A DNA stretch of 10,928 nt. Source: Alphaproteobacteria bacterium. GTDB taxonomy: Bacteria; Pseudomonadota; Alphaproteobacteria; CAAGCB01; CAG-977. The DNA lies in the NCBI GenBank assembly GCA_021639925.1, contig JAJXEL010000066.1:1-10928 (forward strand). Reading direction: 5' to 3'. Of this stretch, positions 1-5,626 are shown in pieces. Both the position numbers and the translations under genes were made by a program. The notes under the pieces are model-generated. The model was not told the origin of the DNA. It did no database searches and was given only the letters and a program-made list of their open reading frames with translations. Each line of letters opens with the position of its first letter. Positions within the stretch are counted from its first letter, which is position 1.

Positions 1-102
1 TTTTTGCCCGTGCGTTAAATCCAAAAACCAGATATAACGCCAAAACAAAAACAAAGTGGCAAGACAGCCTAAAACAGATGTTGTTACGGCGCAGCTGATC
101 AT
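1..102 (-). CDS. Partial N-terminus of an unidentified membrane protein
   Basis: The first 34 codons of a leftward gene that continues past the left edge of the window. The start ATG (102-100) is preceded, five bases away, by a strong AGGGGGG Shine-Dalgarno sequence. Translation begins MISCAVTTSVLGC and is hydrophobic to about residue 27, followed by a short polar segment (THGQK), so it begins with a membrane helix or signal anchor. A VLGC stretch resembles a lipobox, but there is no positive charge before it, so I favour a membrane anchor. An upstream promoter-like element at 150-178 supports a real start. Too little is present to name a family. Confidence 0.6.
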   Translation of the reverse strand, partial: MISCAVTTSVLGCLATLFLFWRYIWFLDLTHGQK

Positions 103-149
103 GTTGACCCCCCTGAAAAAAATGTTATCGGTTCGCAGATTGTTTTCAG

Positions 150-178
150 GTTACAAGTTAAAGTTAACATTAAGTCAA
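150..178 (-). promoter_or_regulatory. Predicted sigma-70-like promoter for the leftward gene at the left edge
   Basis: On the minus strand, TTGACT (178-173) and TGTAAC (155-150) are separated by 17 bases. The -35 matches 5 of 6 consensus positions and the -10 matches 4 of 6. An A/T-only palindrome lies immediately upstream at 183-198, where an UP element would sit. The expected leader is about 40 bases, leaving room for the Shine-Dalgarno sequence at 114-108. Confidence 0.45.
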
Positions 179-182
179 GAGG

Positions 183-218
183 TTTTTTTATAAAAAAATC
201 ACTTAAAATTGATTAAGT
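183..218 (-). terminator. Possible weak terminator after the acetyltransferase gene
   Basis: Read leftward, a 6-bp stem ACTTAA/TTAAGT (218-213 with 206-201, 6-base loop) overlaps the stop codon of the acetyltransferase and is followed two bases later by a seven-T run. The T run is half of a 16-bp A/T palindrome (TTTTTTTATAAAAAAA, 183-198). The stem is AT-rich and therefore weak, so termination may be partial. The same A/T block could also serve as an UP element for the next leftward gene. Confidence 0.35.
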
Positions 219-826
219 TTATTTTTCAGGAAATTCAAGTCGCAGGAACATAAAGCCGCCTGTATCCGGTCCAGTTCGGCGTCGGAACGGTCATAAATTT
301 TTAAAGCCAGCAGATCGCGGATAACGGCATCGTCAAAACGTTTTTTGATTGTTTTGGCCGGGTTTCCCCCGACAATCGTGTACGGTTCGACGTTTTTGAC
401 GACAATGCTGCCGGCGGCGACAACGCAGCCTTCACCCAGATGAACGCCCGGAAAAATCATGCTGCGCATACCGATCCAGACGCCGTCGTCAATATGGGTG
501 TCGCCTTTTTGACGATAGCTTTCAACAATCGTTTCCATAAAAGGATAATTGGAAAACCAGTCGTTGCGGTGCGTATTGTTGCCGCCCATCAGGATAACGG
601 TTTCCGCTCCGATACAGACGCAGTTGCCGATATACAGCTTGTCGACCGGCCATTGCGGCTGCCAATGTTGCAGGCTGTATTCATCGCCGTAAAGATAACG
701 CACGACGTAGTCTTCAAAATTTTCGGTCCAGGCGTTGCTGTAATAGCTTTTCGTCCCCTTGATGATAATATTGGGGTTTTTAACGCTTTGGTGCAGATAT
801 TCGACTTTTGACCAGTGTTTTTGCAT
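203..826 (-). CDS. CatB-type (xenobiotic) O-acetyltransferase, left-handed beta-helix family
   Basis: A 207-residue acetyltransferase, close to the usual length for type B chloramphenicol and streptogramin acetyltransferases, which move an acetyl group from acetyl-CoA to a hydroxyl of a small molecule. Family landmarks run in order: VKNPNI near residue 15, KSYYS (26-30), IGxxCxIG hexapeptide repeats (66-73), the loop GNNTHRNDW (82-90) with probable catalytic His86, VWIGMRSMIFPGV (116-128), and the closing VEPYTIVGGNPAKTIKKRF (146-164). The C-terminal helix is less like CatB, lacking the usual tryptophan-rich stretch. Substrate cannot be read from the sequence: many chromosomal members do not confer resistance. 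The ATG overlaps the stop of the preceding gene (TAATG) and no clear Shine-Dalgarno sequence precedes it, so translation is probably coupled to the upstream gene. Confidence 0.88.
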   Translation of the reverse strand: MQKHWSKVEYLHQSVKNPNIIIKGTKSYYSNAWTENFEDYVVRYLYGDEYSLQHWQPQWPVDKLYIGNCVCIGAETVILMGGNNTHRNDWFSNYPFMETIVESYRQKGDTHIDDGVWIGMRSMIFPGVHLGEGCVVAAGSIVVKNVEPYTIVGGNPAKTIKKRFDDAVIRDLLALKIYDRSDAELDRIQAALCSCDLNFLKNKLNQF

Positions 827-1692
827 TACCAGAATTTAAACAATTTCAACAGGCTCAGTTTGTTTTTCTTTGTCATAAAGACTTTGTTGCAATACGGACA
901 CTGCGTAAAGACGGCGGAAAACTTTTTCGCCAGCTTCATGACGACGAACGGCGGGATCAAAGTCACGATCAAAACCAGCGCGACAACGGCGTAAAAAACA
1001 AAGCGGTAATATTTTTCAACGCCGTCAAACAACTCTTTAAAAACGCCGTTTTTGTTTCCGGCCAGTTCGTCGTAAATGGTTTTTGTCGCGGCTCTGTCGG
1101 TTTCGGACATCAGGCCGAAACGGCCGTTCGTCATGTTTTTATAGGACGTGCCGCTTAACGCCAGCTGTTTTTTGATCTGCGTTTCCGCCAAAGAAGAAAC
1201 TTCTTTTTTCAAACCGTTCTGGATTTCAGAATTTAAAGACGTTTTGATTTGTTCCGTCGCCGTCGTCAGCTGTTTGTTGACGTTGTCGATCTGTTTTTGA
1301 AGCGCGGCGGAAGAATCGCCGATTTTCGCGGCCTCTTTTATGCCCAGCTTGGATAATTTCGCCGCGGCCTGTTTCGTTTTCCCGGCAGCCTGTTCCACTT
1401 TGTCCAGCTTGATTTCCGGCACTTTGATTTTCGCCGTGTATTTTTTAATGTCAATGCCGTTCAGTACTTTGTCGGAAAAAGCGGCATACTGCTGCGTTAA
1501 AATGCCGTCGGCCTTGGCAATCGTTTTGACGACAACGAATTCTTTGATGTTGTCCGCGCGGGTAACCGTGAAATAAACGGCCGGAATGACCGCCAGCAAA
1601 ATCCATAACAGGGAAAAAATCCGCGCCGCTTTTATCAAAGGGGACGTCTGATGCAAAAGTTTATATTCTTCGCCGTTTGTCGTTGTTGTCAT
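826..1692 (-). CDS. Two-TM coiled-coil membrane protein with C-terminal CPYC motif
   Basis: A 288-residue protein of no family I recognise. A short cytoplasmic-like N-terminus is followed by membrane segment 1 (about 25-44), a long polar region of about 185 residues, membrane segment 2 (about 231-253) and a basic tail. The middle (about 95-180) is rich in Lys, Gln, Ala and Leu and looks like a helical coiled coil with repeated KxxQ patterns. The tail carries a single CPYC (265-268), half of a zinc-ribbon-like knuckle, so metal binding would need a partner or dimer. By the positive-inside rule both ends are probably cytoplasmic and the coiled coil periplasmic. AAAGG (1706-1702) precedes the ATG by nine bases. 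It is the first gene of a two-gene unit with the acetyltransferase, but the functional link is unknown. Confidence 0.8.
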   Translation of the reverse strand: MTTTTNGEEYKLLHQTSPLIKAARIFSLLWILLAVIPAVYFTVTRADNIKEFVVVKTIAKADGILTQQYAAFSDKVLNGIDIKKYTAKIKVPEIKLDKVEQAAGKTKQAAAKLSKLGIKEAAKIGDSSAALQKQIDNVNKQLTTATEQIKTSLNSEIQNGLKKEVSSLAETQIKKQLALSGTSYKNMTNGRFGLMSETDRAATKTIYDELAGNKNGVFKELFDGVEKYYRFVFYAVVALVLIVTLIPPFVVMKLAKKFSAVFTQCPYCNKVFMTKKNKLSLLKLFKFW

Positions 1693-1693
1693 T

Positions 1694-1716
1694 GGTTAAC
1701 GCCTTTCTTTTTAACC
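1694..1716 (-). promoter_or_regulatory. Small leader hairpin enclosing the Shine-Dalgarno sequence
   Basis: On the minus-strand transcript, GGTTAA (1716-1711) can pair with TTAACC (1699-1694). The 11-base loop contains the AAAGG ribosome-binding site, and the stem ends one base before the ATG at 1692. The stem has only six pairs, four of them A-U, so it may have no regulatory effect. Confidence 0.25.
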
Positions 1717-1721
1717 TTTTT

Positions 1722-1749
1722 ATTATACGTCCGGCCGCGGGGATAGCAA
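1722..1749 (-). promoter_or_regulatory. Predicted promoter for the coiled-coil protein / acetyltransferase unit
   Basis: On the minus strand, TTGCTA (1749-1744) and a perfect TATAAT (1727-1722) are separated by 16 bases. It lies about 30 bases before the start codon at 1692, and diverges from the promoter at 1781-1810. Confidence 0.6.
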
Positions 1750-1780
1750 GCCTTTTGAAAAGAAACGACGATTTCTTTTG

Positions 1781-1810
1781 TTGTCTTGCCGCCGCCGGCG
1801 GGCGTATAAT
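1781..1810 (+). promoter_or_regulatory. Predicted promoter for the kinase / BioG-like pair
   Basis: TTGTCT (1781-1786) and a perfect TATAAT (1805-1810) are separated by 18 GC-rich bases. The start codon at 1838 is 27 bases downstream. A promoter here argues against the longer reading that would begin at TTG 1778, because that codon lies upstream of the -35 box. Confidence 0.6.
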
Positions 1811-1837
1811 CCCGGCAGACTTTTAAAAGGAATAAAG

Positions 1838-2398
1838 ATGATAGTGACGATCGGCGGCGCCGGCTGCTGCGGCAAGACCTTTCTGGCGCAAAAATTATTG
1901 GAACGCTACGCCATTCCGTACATTTCCCTGGATCATTTAAAAATGGGGCTGATCCGCAGCGGGGAAGACCTGGACGTTGAAAACGATGATCAGGTCATGC
2001 GCCGGCTGTGGCCCGTTGCCCGGGGCATAATGGAGGTTAATATCGAAAACCGTCAGAATATTATTCTGGAAGGGTGCTATCTGCCCGCGGAAGGACTGAA
2101 AGAATTACAGGAAAAATATCCCGGTGAAACGGCTTTTTTCTATATCGGTTTTTCCGCCGGTTATGTCGGTAAATATTTTGCCGGCCGTATCCTGCGCTAC
2201 AGGAATGCGATTGAAAAACGCCGGTATGATGAAACGCGCAGTCCGGAAGAGATCGTCAGGGAAAATGAAGAAGTGAGGAAAAACTGCCTGAAAAACGGGA
2301 TTAAATTTTTTGAAATCGGCGAGGATTTCAATTCGTTTGTCCAAGACGTTTTTCACTGGCTGGACGGGAAAGAAAAAAATGAAATTTCAGTATATTAA
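1838..2398 (+). CDS. Small P-loop kinase-like protein (AAA_18 / adenylate kinase-like)
   Basis: A 186-residue P-loop NTPase. It starts MIVTIGGAGCCGKT, with a Walker A loop (7-14) ending in Lys13-Thr14. Other landmarks are SLDHLKMGL (30-38), an acceptor-side Asp typical of small-molecule kinases; IILEG (75-79), in the position of a short kinase Walker B strand; and an Arg-rich lid-like segment (118-133). The architecture suits a phosphotransferase on a small substrate that I cannot identify. It resembles proteins loosely annotated as 2-phosphoglycerate kinase or adenylate kinase in other bacteria, from memory. I chose ATG 1838 because AAAAGG (1825-1830) lies just upstream and the P-loop then falls at the usual N-terminal distance. 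The extra N-terminus of the TTG 1778 reading (Arg-rich) is not credible. Its last 20 bases overlap the next gene. Confidence 0.75.
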   Translation: MIVTIGGAGCCGKTFLAQKLLERYAIPYISLDHLKMGLIRSGEDLDVENDDQVMRRLWPVARGIMEVNIENRQNIILEGCYLPAEGLKELQEKYPGETAFFYIGFSAGYVGKYFAGRILRYRNAIEKRRYDETRSPEEIVRENEEVRKNCLKNGIKFFEIGEDFNSFVQDVFHWLDGKEKNEISVY

Positions 2399-3026
2399 TC
2401 ATAATTCGCAAAATCTGATTGTTTTTTTCGCAGGCTGGGGCTGTGATGAAAATCAATTCGCTTTGTTGAACGATCCGGCGGACGACGTTTTAATTTTATT
2501 TGACTACGATGATTTGAAAATTCCGTTTGATGTTTCAAAATATGCGGAATTGAACGTGATTTCTTATTCGGCAGGCGTTTTTGTTTCGTCTTTGCTGATC
2601 GCGGGGCTGCCGCGCGTCAGAAAACGTGTCGCCGTCAACGGCAATCCGTATTTGTTTGATGAAAAACTGGGATTGTCCGCGCGGATTTTGCAGGTGCTGG
2701 AATCGGTTGATTTAAGTAATTATCTGGAATTCAGACGGCTATACATGGTTGAACCGGACGAAGAATTCGGCGAATACAACCGTTTGCAATCGCTGCGCAG
2801 CGTTGACAGCTGCGCGCGGGAGTTGGCTTTTTTAAAAGAACAATACGCCGCCCGGAAAAATGATATCCGGAACGATTTTGACAAAGCCGTTTTTTCCGGG
2901 AACGAACCGCTGTTTAATTTGGAAAACCAGAAAGAATTTTACGGCGATAAAATCAGAATTGTGCCGTCGGCGCGGCATCATCTGTTTTTCAAATTTAATT
3001 CGTTTAGGGAAATAATAGATTATTGA
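2379..3026 (+). CDS. bioG: BioG-like (DUF452) alpha/beta-hydrolase, putative pimeloyl-ACP methyl ester esterase
   Basis: A 215-residue compact hydrolase. The N-terminal FFAGWGCDENQF (16-27) is a hallmark of the DUF452/BioG family, whose members cut the methyl ester of pimeloyl-ACP to end the BioC-dependent pimelate branch of biotin synthesis. The probable nucleophile Ser64 lies in SYSAG (62-66), a degenerate GxSxG elbow, and ARHHLFFKF (198-206) supplies a late His (200 or 201) suited to the catalytic triad. VAVNGNP (84-90) matches the family's strand-turn with an Asn-Gly. The ATG lies inside the kinase gene, after GGGAAAG, and a longer reading from 2310 would duplicate 69 bases of kinase sequence with no ribosome-binding site. 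No bioC or other biotin gene is visible nearby, so the esterase may act in trans or have diverged. Confidence 0.75.
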   Translation: MKFQYINHNSQNLIVFFAGWGCDENQFALLNDPADDVLILFDYDDLKIPFDVSKYAELNVISYSAGVFVSSLLIAGLPRVRKRVAVNGNPYLFDEKLGLSARILQVLESVDLSNYLEFRRLYMVEPDEEFGEYNRLQSLRSVDSCARELAFLKEQYAARKNDIRNDFDKAVFSGNEPLFNLENQKEFYGDKIRIVPSARHHLFFKFNSFREIIDY

Positions 3027-3078
3027 TCCTAAGAAAAATTATTTTAATTCAATAGGATATAAAAACTCTTACAAAGAT

Positions 3079-3102
3079 ATTATTTCAAACGTTTGACTTA
3101 AT
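3079..3102. promoter_or_regulatory. 24-bp near-perfect palindrome, probable TetR-family operator
   Basis: The core TCAAACGTTTGA (3085-3096) is a perfect 12-bp palindrome. After two unpaired positions on each side, the symmetry resumes as ATTA (3079-3082) and TAAT (3099-3102), so 20 of 24 bases are symmetric. It lies about 40 bases before the CecR-like regulator gene and overlaps the -35 box of a candidate promoter. Size and position are typical of TetR-family autoregulatory operators. Confidence 0.6.
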
Positions 3103-3121
3103 TTTTGTTCCGTGATACCTT
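3093..3121 (+). promoter_or_regulatory. Candidate promoter of the export operon
   Basis: TTGACT (3093-3098) is followed after 17 bases by an extended -10, TGATACCTT (3113-3121). The -35 overlaps the palindrome, so a bound repressor would block it. The expected transcript start near 3128 would place the AAAAGG ribosome-binding site (3127-3132) almost at the 5' end, which is awkward. An alternative -10, TATTAT (3078-3083), lies inside the palindrome but lacks a good -35. Confidence 0.4.
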
Positions 3122-3141
3122 TTTTGAAAAGGAAAAAAACA

Positions 3142-3774
3142 ATGACGGATACAAAAACAAAATTACTGCGTTCGGCCGCGAAGCTGTTTGCCCGGTATGG
3201 CCTTGACGGCGTTTCGACACGCGATTTGGCAAAACGGTCCGGGGTTAATTTATGTTCGATCAATTATTATTTCGGCACAAAACAAAAACTGTACGAAGCC
3301 GTCCTGCAAGACGTTGTGTCATACATTTCGGACCATTTTGTTTTGTCCGTGCGCAAAGAAATAGAGTCGGCGGAAAATATGCCGCCCAGGGAAGAAATAA
3401 AATATTTTATCCGGCGGTTTTATGAATTTTTGTGCAGCGACGCCGTTTCCGAAGTTCAGTCCGAACTGTTGGTCAAAGAATTGTTAAAACCGACGACGGC
3501 TTATGATCAGCTTTATCTGACGGTGTTGGAACCTTTGCTTAAACGGTTGTCCGGGCTGGTCGCCAATGAATTGAATCTGGCGCCGGAATCTCGGCAGGCC
3601 GTTTTGCAGACTCATATTTTGCTGGGTCAGGTCGTTATGTTCAGAATTCATAAAACGGCTTTGCTGCGGCGGCTGGGGATAAAAAAATATACGCCGGAAC
3701 TGATGGAACAGACAGAAGCGTTGTTGATGCGCAGCTGCGACGCCGTTTTAACGGCGTTTAAGGAGGGAGTATGA
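3142..3774 (+). CDS. CecR-like TetR-family transcriptional regulator
   Basis: A 210-residue regulator. The N-terminal helix-turn-helix spans about 5-50, with TRDLAKRSGVNLCSINYYFGTK (26-47) forming the TetR recognition unit. The C-terminal domain (about 80-205) contains ELLVKELLKPTTAYDQL and LQTHILLGQVVMFRIHKTALL, patterns I associate with the CecR (YbiH) effector domain (DUF1956). In E. coli CecR controls the ybhGFSR exporter genes, and here the same types of gene follow directly, which supports the assignment. I chose ATG 3142 because AAAAGG (3127-3132) precedes it. An in-frame upstream GTG at 3112 would add ten basic residues and place the start inside the candidate -10. The stop overlaps the next start as ATGA, indicating translational coupling. 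Confidence 0.85.
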   Translation: MTDTKTKLLRSAAKLFARYGLDGVSTRDLAKRSGVNLCSINYYFGTKQKLYEAVLQDVVSYISDHFVLSVRKEIESAENMPPREEIKYFIRRFYEFLCSDAVSEVQSELLVKELLKPTTAYDQLYLTVLEPLLKRLSGLVANELNLAPESRQAVLQTHILLGQVVMFRIHKTALLRRLGIKKYTPELMEQTEALLMRSCDAVLTAFKEGV

Positions 3775-4733
3775 AAAAAATACTGTGCCTGTTCTGTTTG
3801 TTGGCAGCCTCCTGTCATTCGGAACCAACAGACGTTTATAACGGTTATGTCGAAGGCGAATACGTTTATATATCCGCTTATACCGGCGGGATTTTAGACC
3901 AAATTGACGTCGTCAAAGGGCAGCCGGTTGAACAGGGGACCGGATTGTTCCGCCTGGACGAAGAAATCTGGGCTGCGGATCTGGCACGCGCGCAAAGCGT
4001 TTTGGACAAGACGCAGGCTAACCTGTCAAATTTAAGCAAAGGCAAACGCAGACAGGAACTGGAGGTTATTTTAAAACAAAAAGCGCAGGCTCAGGCCGTT
4101 TTGGACAACGCGCGCAAAGAATACGCGCGGGCGCAGGAACTGATTAAGACGCGGCACATCAGCCAGTCGGATTATGATAAAAAACGGTCTGATTTTTATA
4201 ATGCCCGCGCAAAAACGGAAGAGCTGGACGCTTCGTTTCAAACGGCGACTTTGGCCGCGCGCGAAGATGAACTGGCCGCCGCGCGCAAAGAAATTGAAGC
4301 GGCCGCCCAGGAATTGAAAAAAATACAAAAACAAGCGGCGAATAACGCGGCTGTTTCTCCGGTTTCCGGGCGGGTGCAGGACGTTTATTTCCGCCGGGGC
4401 GAATTTGTGCCGGCCGGGTCTGCGATCGTGTCGATTTTACCGCCGGAAAATGTCAAAGTACGCTTTTACGTGCCGGAAAACGTTTTCACGCGGTTCAGGC
4501 AAGGAACGCAAGTCGTTGTTTATTGCGACGGCTGTCCGGCCGGCGGCCTTCAGGCGACGGTATCTTTTGTTTCTGCGCAAAGCGAATTTACGCCGCCGGT
4601 GATTTACAGTGTGGAAAGCCGGGAAAAACTGGTTTTTATGATTGAAGCGGCCTTTGATGACAAAACGCAGAACCTGCCGCCGGGGCTGCCCGTAAGCGTA
4701 AGGATAAGCGAAAATGAACATTCCGGCGATTGA
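3771..4733 (+). CDS. HlyD/YbhG-type periplasmic adaptor lipoprotein of an ABC exporter
   Basis: A 320-residue membrane fusion protein that should bridge the inner-membrane ABC transporter to the periplasm or an outer-membrane channel. A short hydrophobic leader ends in LAASC, so Cys15 is a probable lipidation site; the -3 residue is Ala, less common in a lipobox. Next come a barrel-sandwich first half, NGYVEGEYVYISAYTGGILDQ (24-44), a long alpha-helical hairpin rich in Ala, Lys, Glu and Gln (about 65-190), the second half with SPVSGRVQDVYFRRGEFV (196-213), and a beta-barrel domain (about 225-315). His rather than Asp follows the Cys, so there is no inner-membrane retention signal by the E. 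coli Lol rule. A strong AAGGAGG (3760-3766) precedes the ATG. It overlaps the ATPase gene by 20 bases. Confidence 0.88.
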   Translation: MKKILCLFCLLAASCHSEPTDVYNGYVEGEYVYISAYTGGILDQIDVVKGQPVEQGTGLFRLDEEIWAADLARAQSVLDKTQANLSNLSKGKRRQELEVILKQKAQAQAVLDNARKEYARAQELIKTRHISQSDYDKKRSDFYNARAKTEELDASFQTATLAAREDELAAARKEIEAAAQELKKIQKQAANNAAVSPVSGRVQDVYFRRGEFVPAGSAIVSILPPENVKVRFYVPENVFTRFRQGTQVVVYCDGCPAGGLQATVSFVSAQSEFTPPVIYSVESREKLVFMIEAAFDDKTQNLPPGLPVSVRISENEHSGD

Positions 4734-5625
4734 GGTAAAAGGGCTGACGAAAACTTTCGGATCGCGCGTCGTCGTCAATCATATTGATATTACGGTGCCG
4801 CGGGGAAAAATTTACGGCTTTTTGGGGCCGAACGGCAGCGGCAAGACGACGACAATCCGAATGTTGTGCAGATTGCTGACTCCTGACGGCGGAAAAGGAA
4901 CCTGCCTGGGATTTGATATTTTGACGCAAAGCGCGCTGATTCGTAAAAAAGTCGGCTATATGACGCAGAAATTCAGTTTTTGGGAAGATCTGAGCATTCG
5001 TGAAAATCTGGAATTCACGGCGAACATTTACGGTATGGACCATGTCCGGCGGCGGGTTGACGAAGCTTTGGAAAAACTGCGTCTGACGTCGCGCGCCGGC
5101 CAGCTGGCGGGCAGTTTGTCCGGCGGGTGGAAACAACGTCTGGCGCTGTCGGCCTGTATTCTGCATGAACCCGATATTTTGCTGCTGGACGAACCGACGG
5201 CGGGCGTTGATCCCAAAGCGCGCCGGGAATTCTGGGACGAAATCAATCGCTTGTCCGACAACGGGCTGACCGTTCTGGTCAGCACGCATTATATGGACGA
5301 AGCCGAAAGATGCCATGAAATCGTGTATATCGCTTACGGTAATATTATGGCGCAGGGAACCGTGGAACAAGTGATTGCGAAAACGGGGCTGAAAACGTTT
5401 GACATAACGGGGGGCCAGACGGCGGCTTTGCGTTTAGAACTGGAAGGCTGTCCGGATATAACGACAATGGCTTTGTTCGGAGAACACCTGCATATCTGCG
5501 GTCCGGACGCCGAAAAACTGAAAACGGTCTTGACGCGGCGGGCTGACGGCTGCGTCTGGCATGAAATCCCGACAACGCTGGAAGACGCGTTTATTTACTA
5601 TTTAAAAAACGCAAAGGAAAACTGA
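4714..5625 (+). CDS. ABC transporter ATP-binding protein (YbhF-like, single domain)
   Basis: A 303-residue ATPase that should power export through the ABC-2 permease encoded next. All motifs are intact: Walker A GPNGSGKT (38-45), Q-loop Gln85, signature LSGGWKQR (135-142), Walker B ILLLDEP (155-161), D-loop and H-loop His192. The LSGGW form of the signature is the one I recall from YbhF and related DrrA/CcmA-type proteins. About 80 residues follow the nucleotide-binding domain and end with LEDAFIYYL, the usual C-terminal tail of this family. E. coli YbhF is a fusion of two such domains, whereas here only one is present, so the working transporter probably uses a homodimer. ATG 4714 lies within the adaptor gene, with AAGGAT about ten bases upstream. 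Confidence 0.92.
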   Translation: MNIPAIEVKGLTKTFGSRVVVNHIDITVPRGKIYGFLGPNGSGKTTTIRMLCRLLTPDGGKGTCLGFDILTQSALIRKKVGYMTQKFSFWEDLSIRENLEFTANIYGMDHVRRRVDEALEKLRLTSRAGQLAGSLSGGWKQRLALSACILHEPDILLLDEPTAGVDPKARREFWDEINRLSDNGLTVLVSTHYMDEAERCHEIVYIAYGNIMAQGTVEQVIAKTGLKTFDITGGQTAALRLELEGCPDITTMALFGEHLHICGPDAEKLKTVLTRRADGCVWHEIPTTLEDAFIYYLKNAKEN

Positions 5626-5626
5626 T

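Noticed and set aside
1..102. Lipoprotein call for the partial leftward gene from its VLGC stretch
   Set aside because: The preceding segment has no basic residue and is too short for a lipoprotein signal. A membrane anchor is more likely.
203..826. Calling the acetyltransferase a resistance gene
   Set aside because: The fold and catalytic His fit CatB, but many chromosomal members of this family have other or unknown substrates, and there is no mobile-element context.
440..1158. Two open rightward frames (440-811 and 808-1158)
   Set aside because: They lie opposite the acetyltransferase and coiled-coil genes, have no ribosome-binding sites or family motifs, and read as reverse-frame shadows.
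1778..1837. Longer N-terminus of the P-loop kinase starting at TTG 1778
   Set aside because: It adds an Arg-rich stretch with no ribosome-binding site, lies over the promoter -35/-10 at 1781-1810, and pushes the P-loop away from its normal N-terminal place.
2310..2378. Longer BioG reading starting at 2310
   Set aside because: The extra residues are the kinase gene read in another frame. The family hallmark FFAGWG follows ATG 2379 at the expected distance.
3026..3058. ATCCTA/TAGGAT inverted repeat after the BioG-like gene as a terminator
   Set aside because: The stem has only six pairs with a 21-base loop and no following T tract, too weak to support a terminator call.
3112..3141. GTG start for the CecR-like regulator
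   Set aside because: It would add ten mostly basic residues, and ATG 3142 has AAAAGG in the right place.
4636..5370. A 244-codon leftward open frame
   Set aside because: It lies antisense to the adaptor and ABC ATPase genes, whose motifs are intact. Its composition (Arg, Gln, Phe-rich) is typical of a shadow frame.
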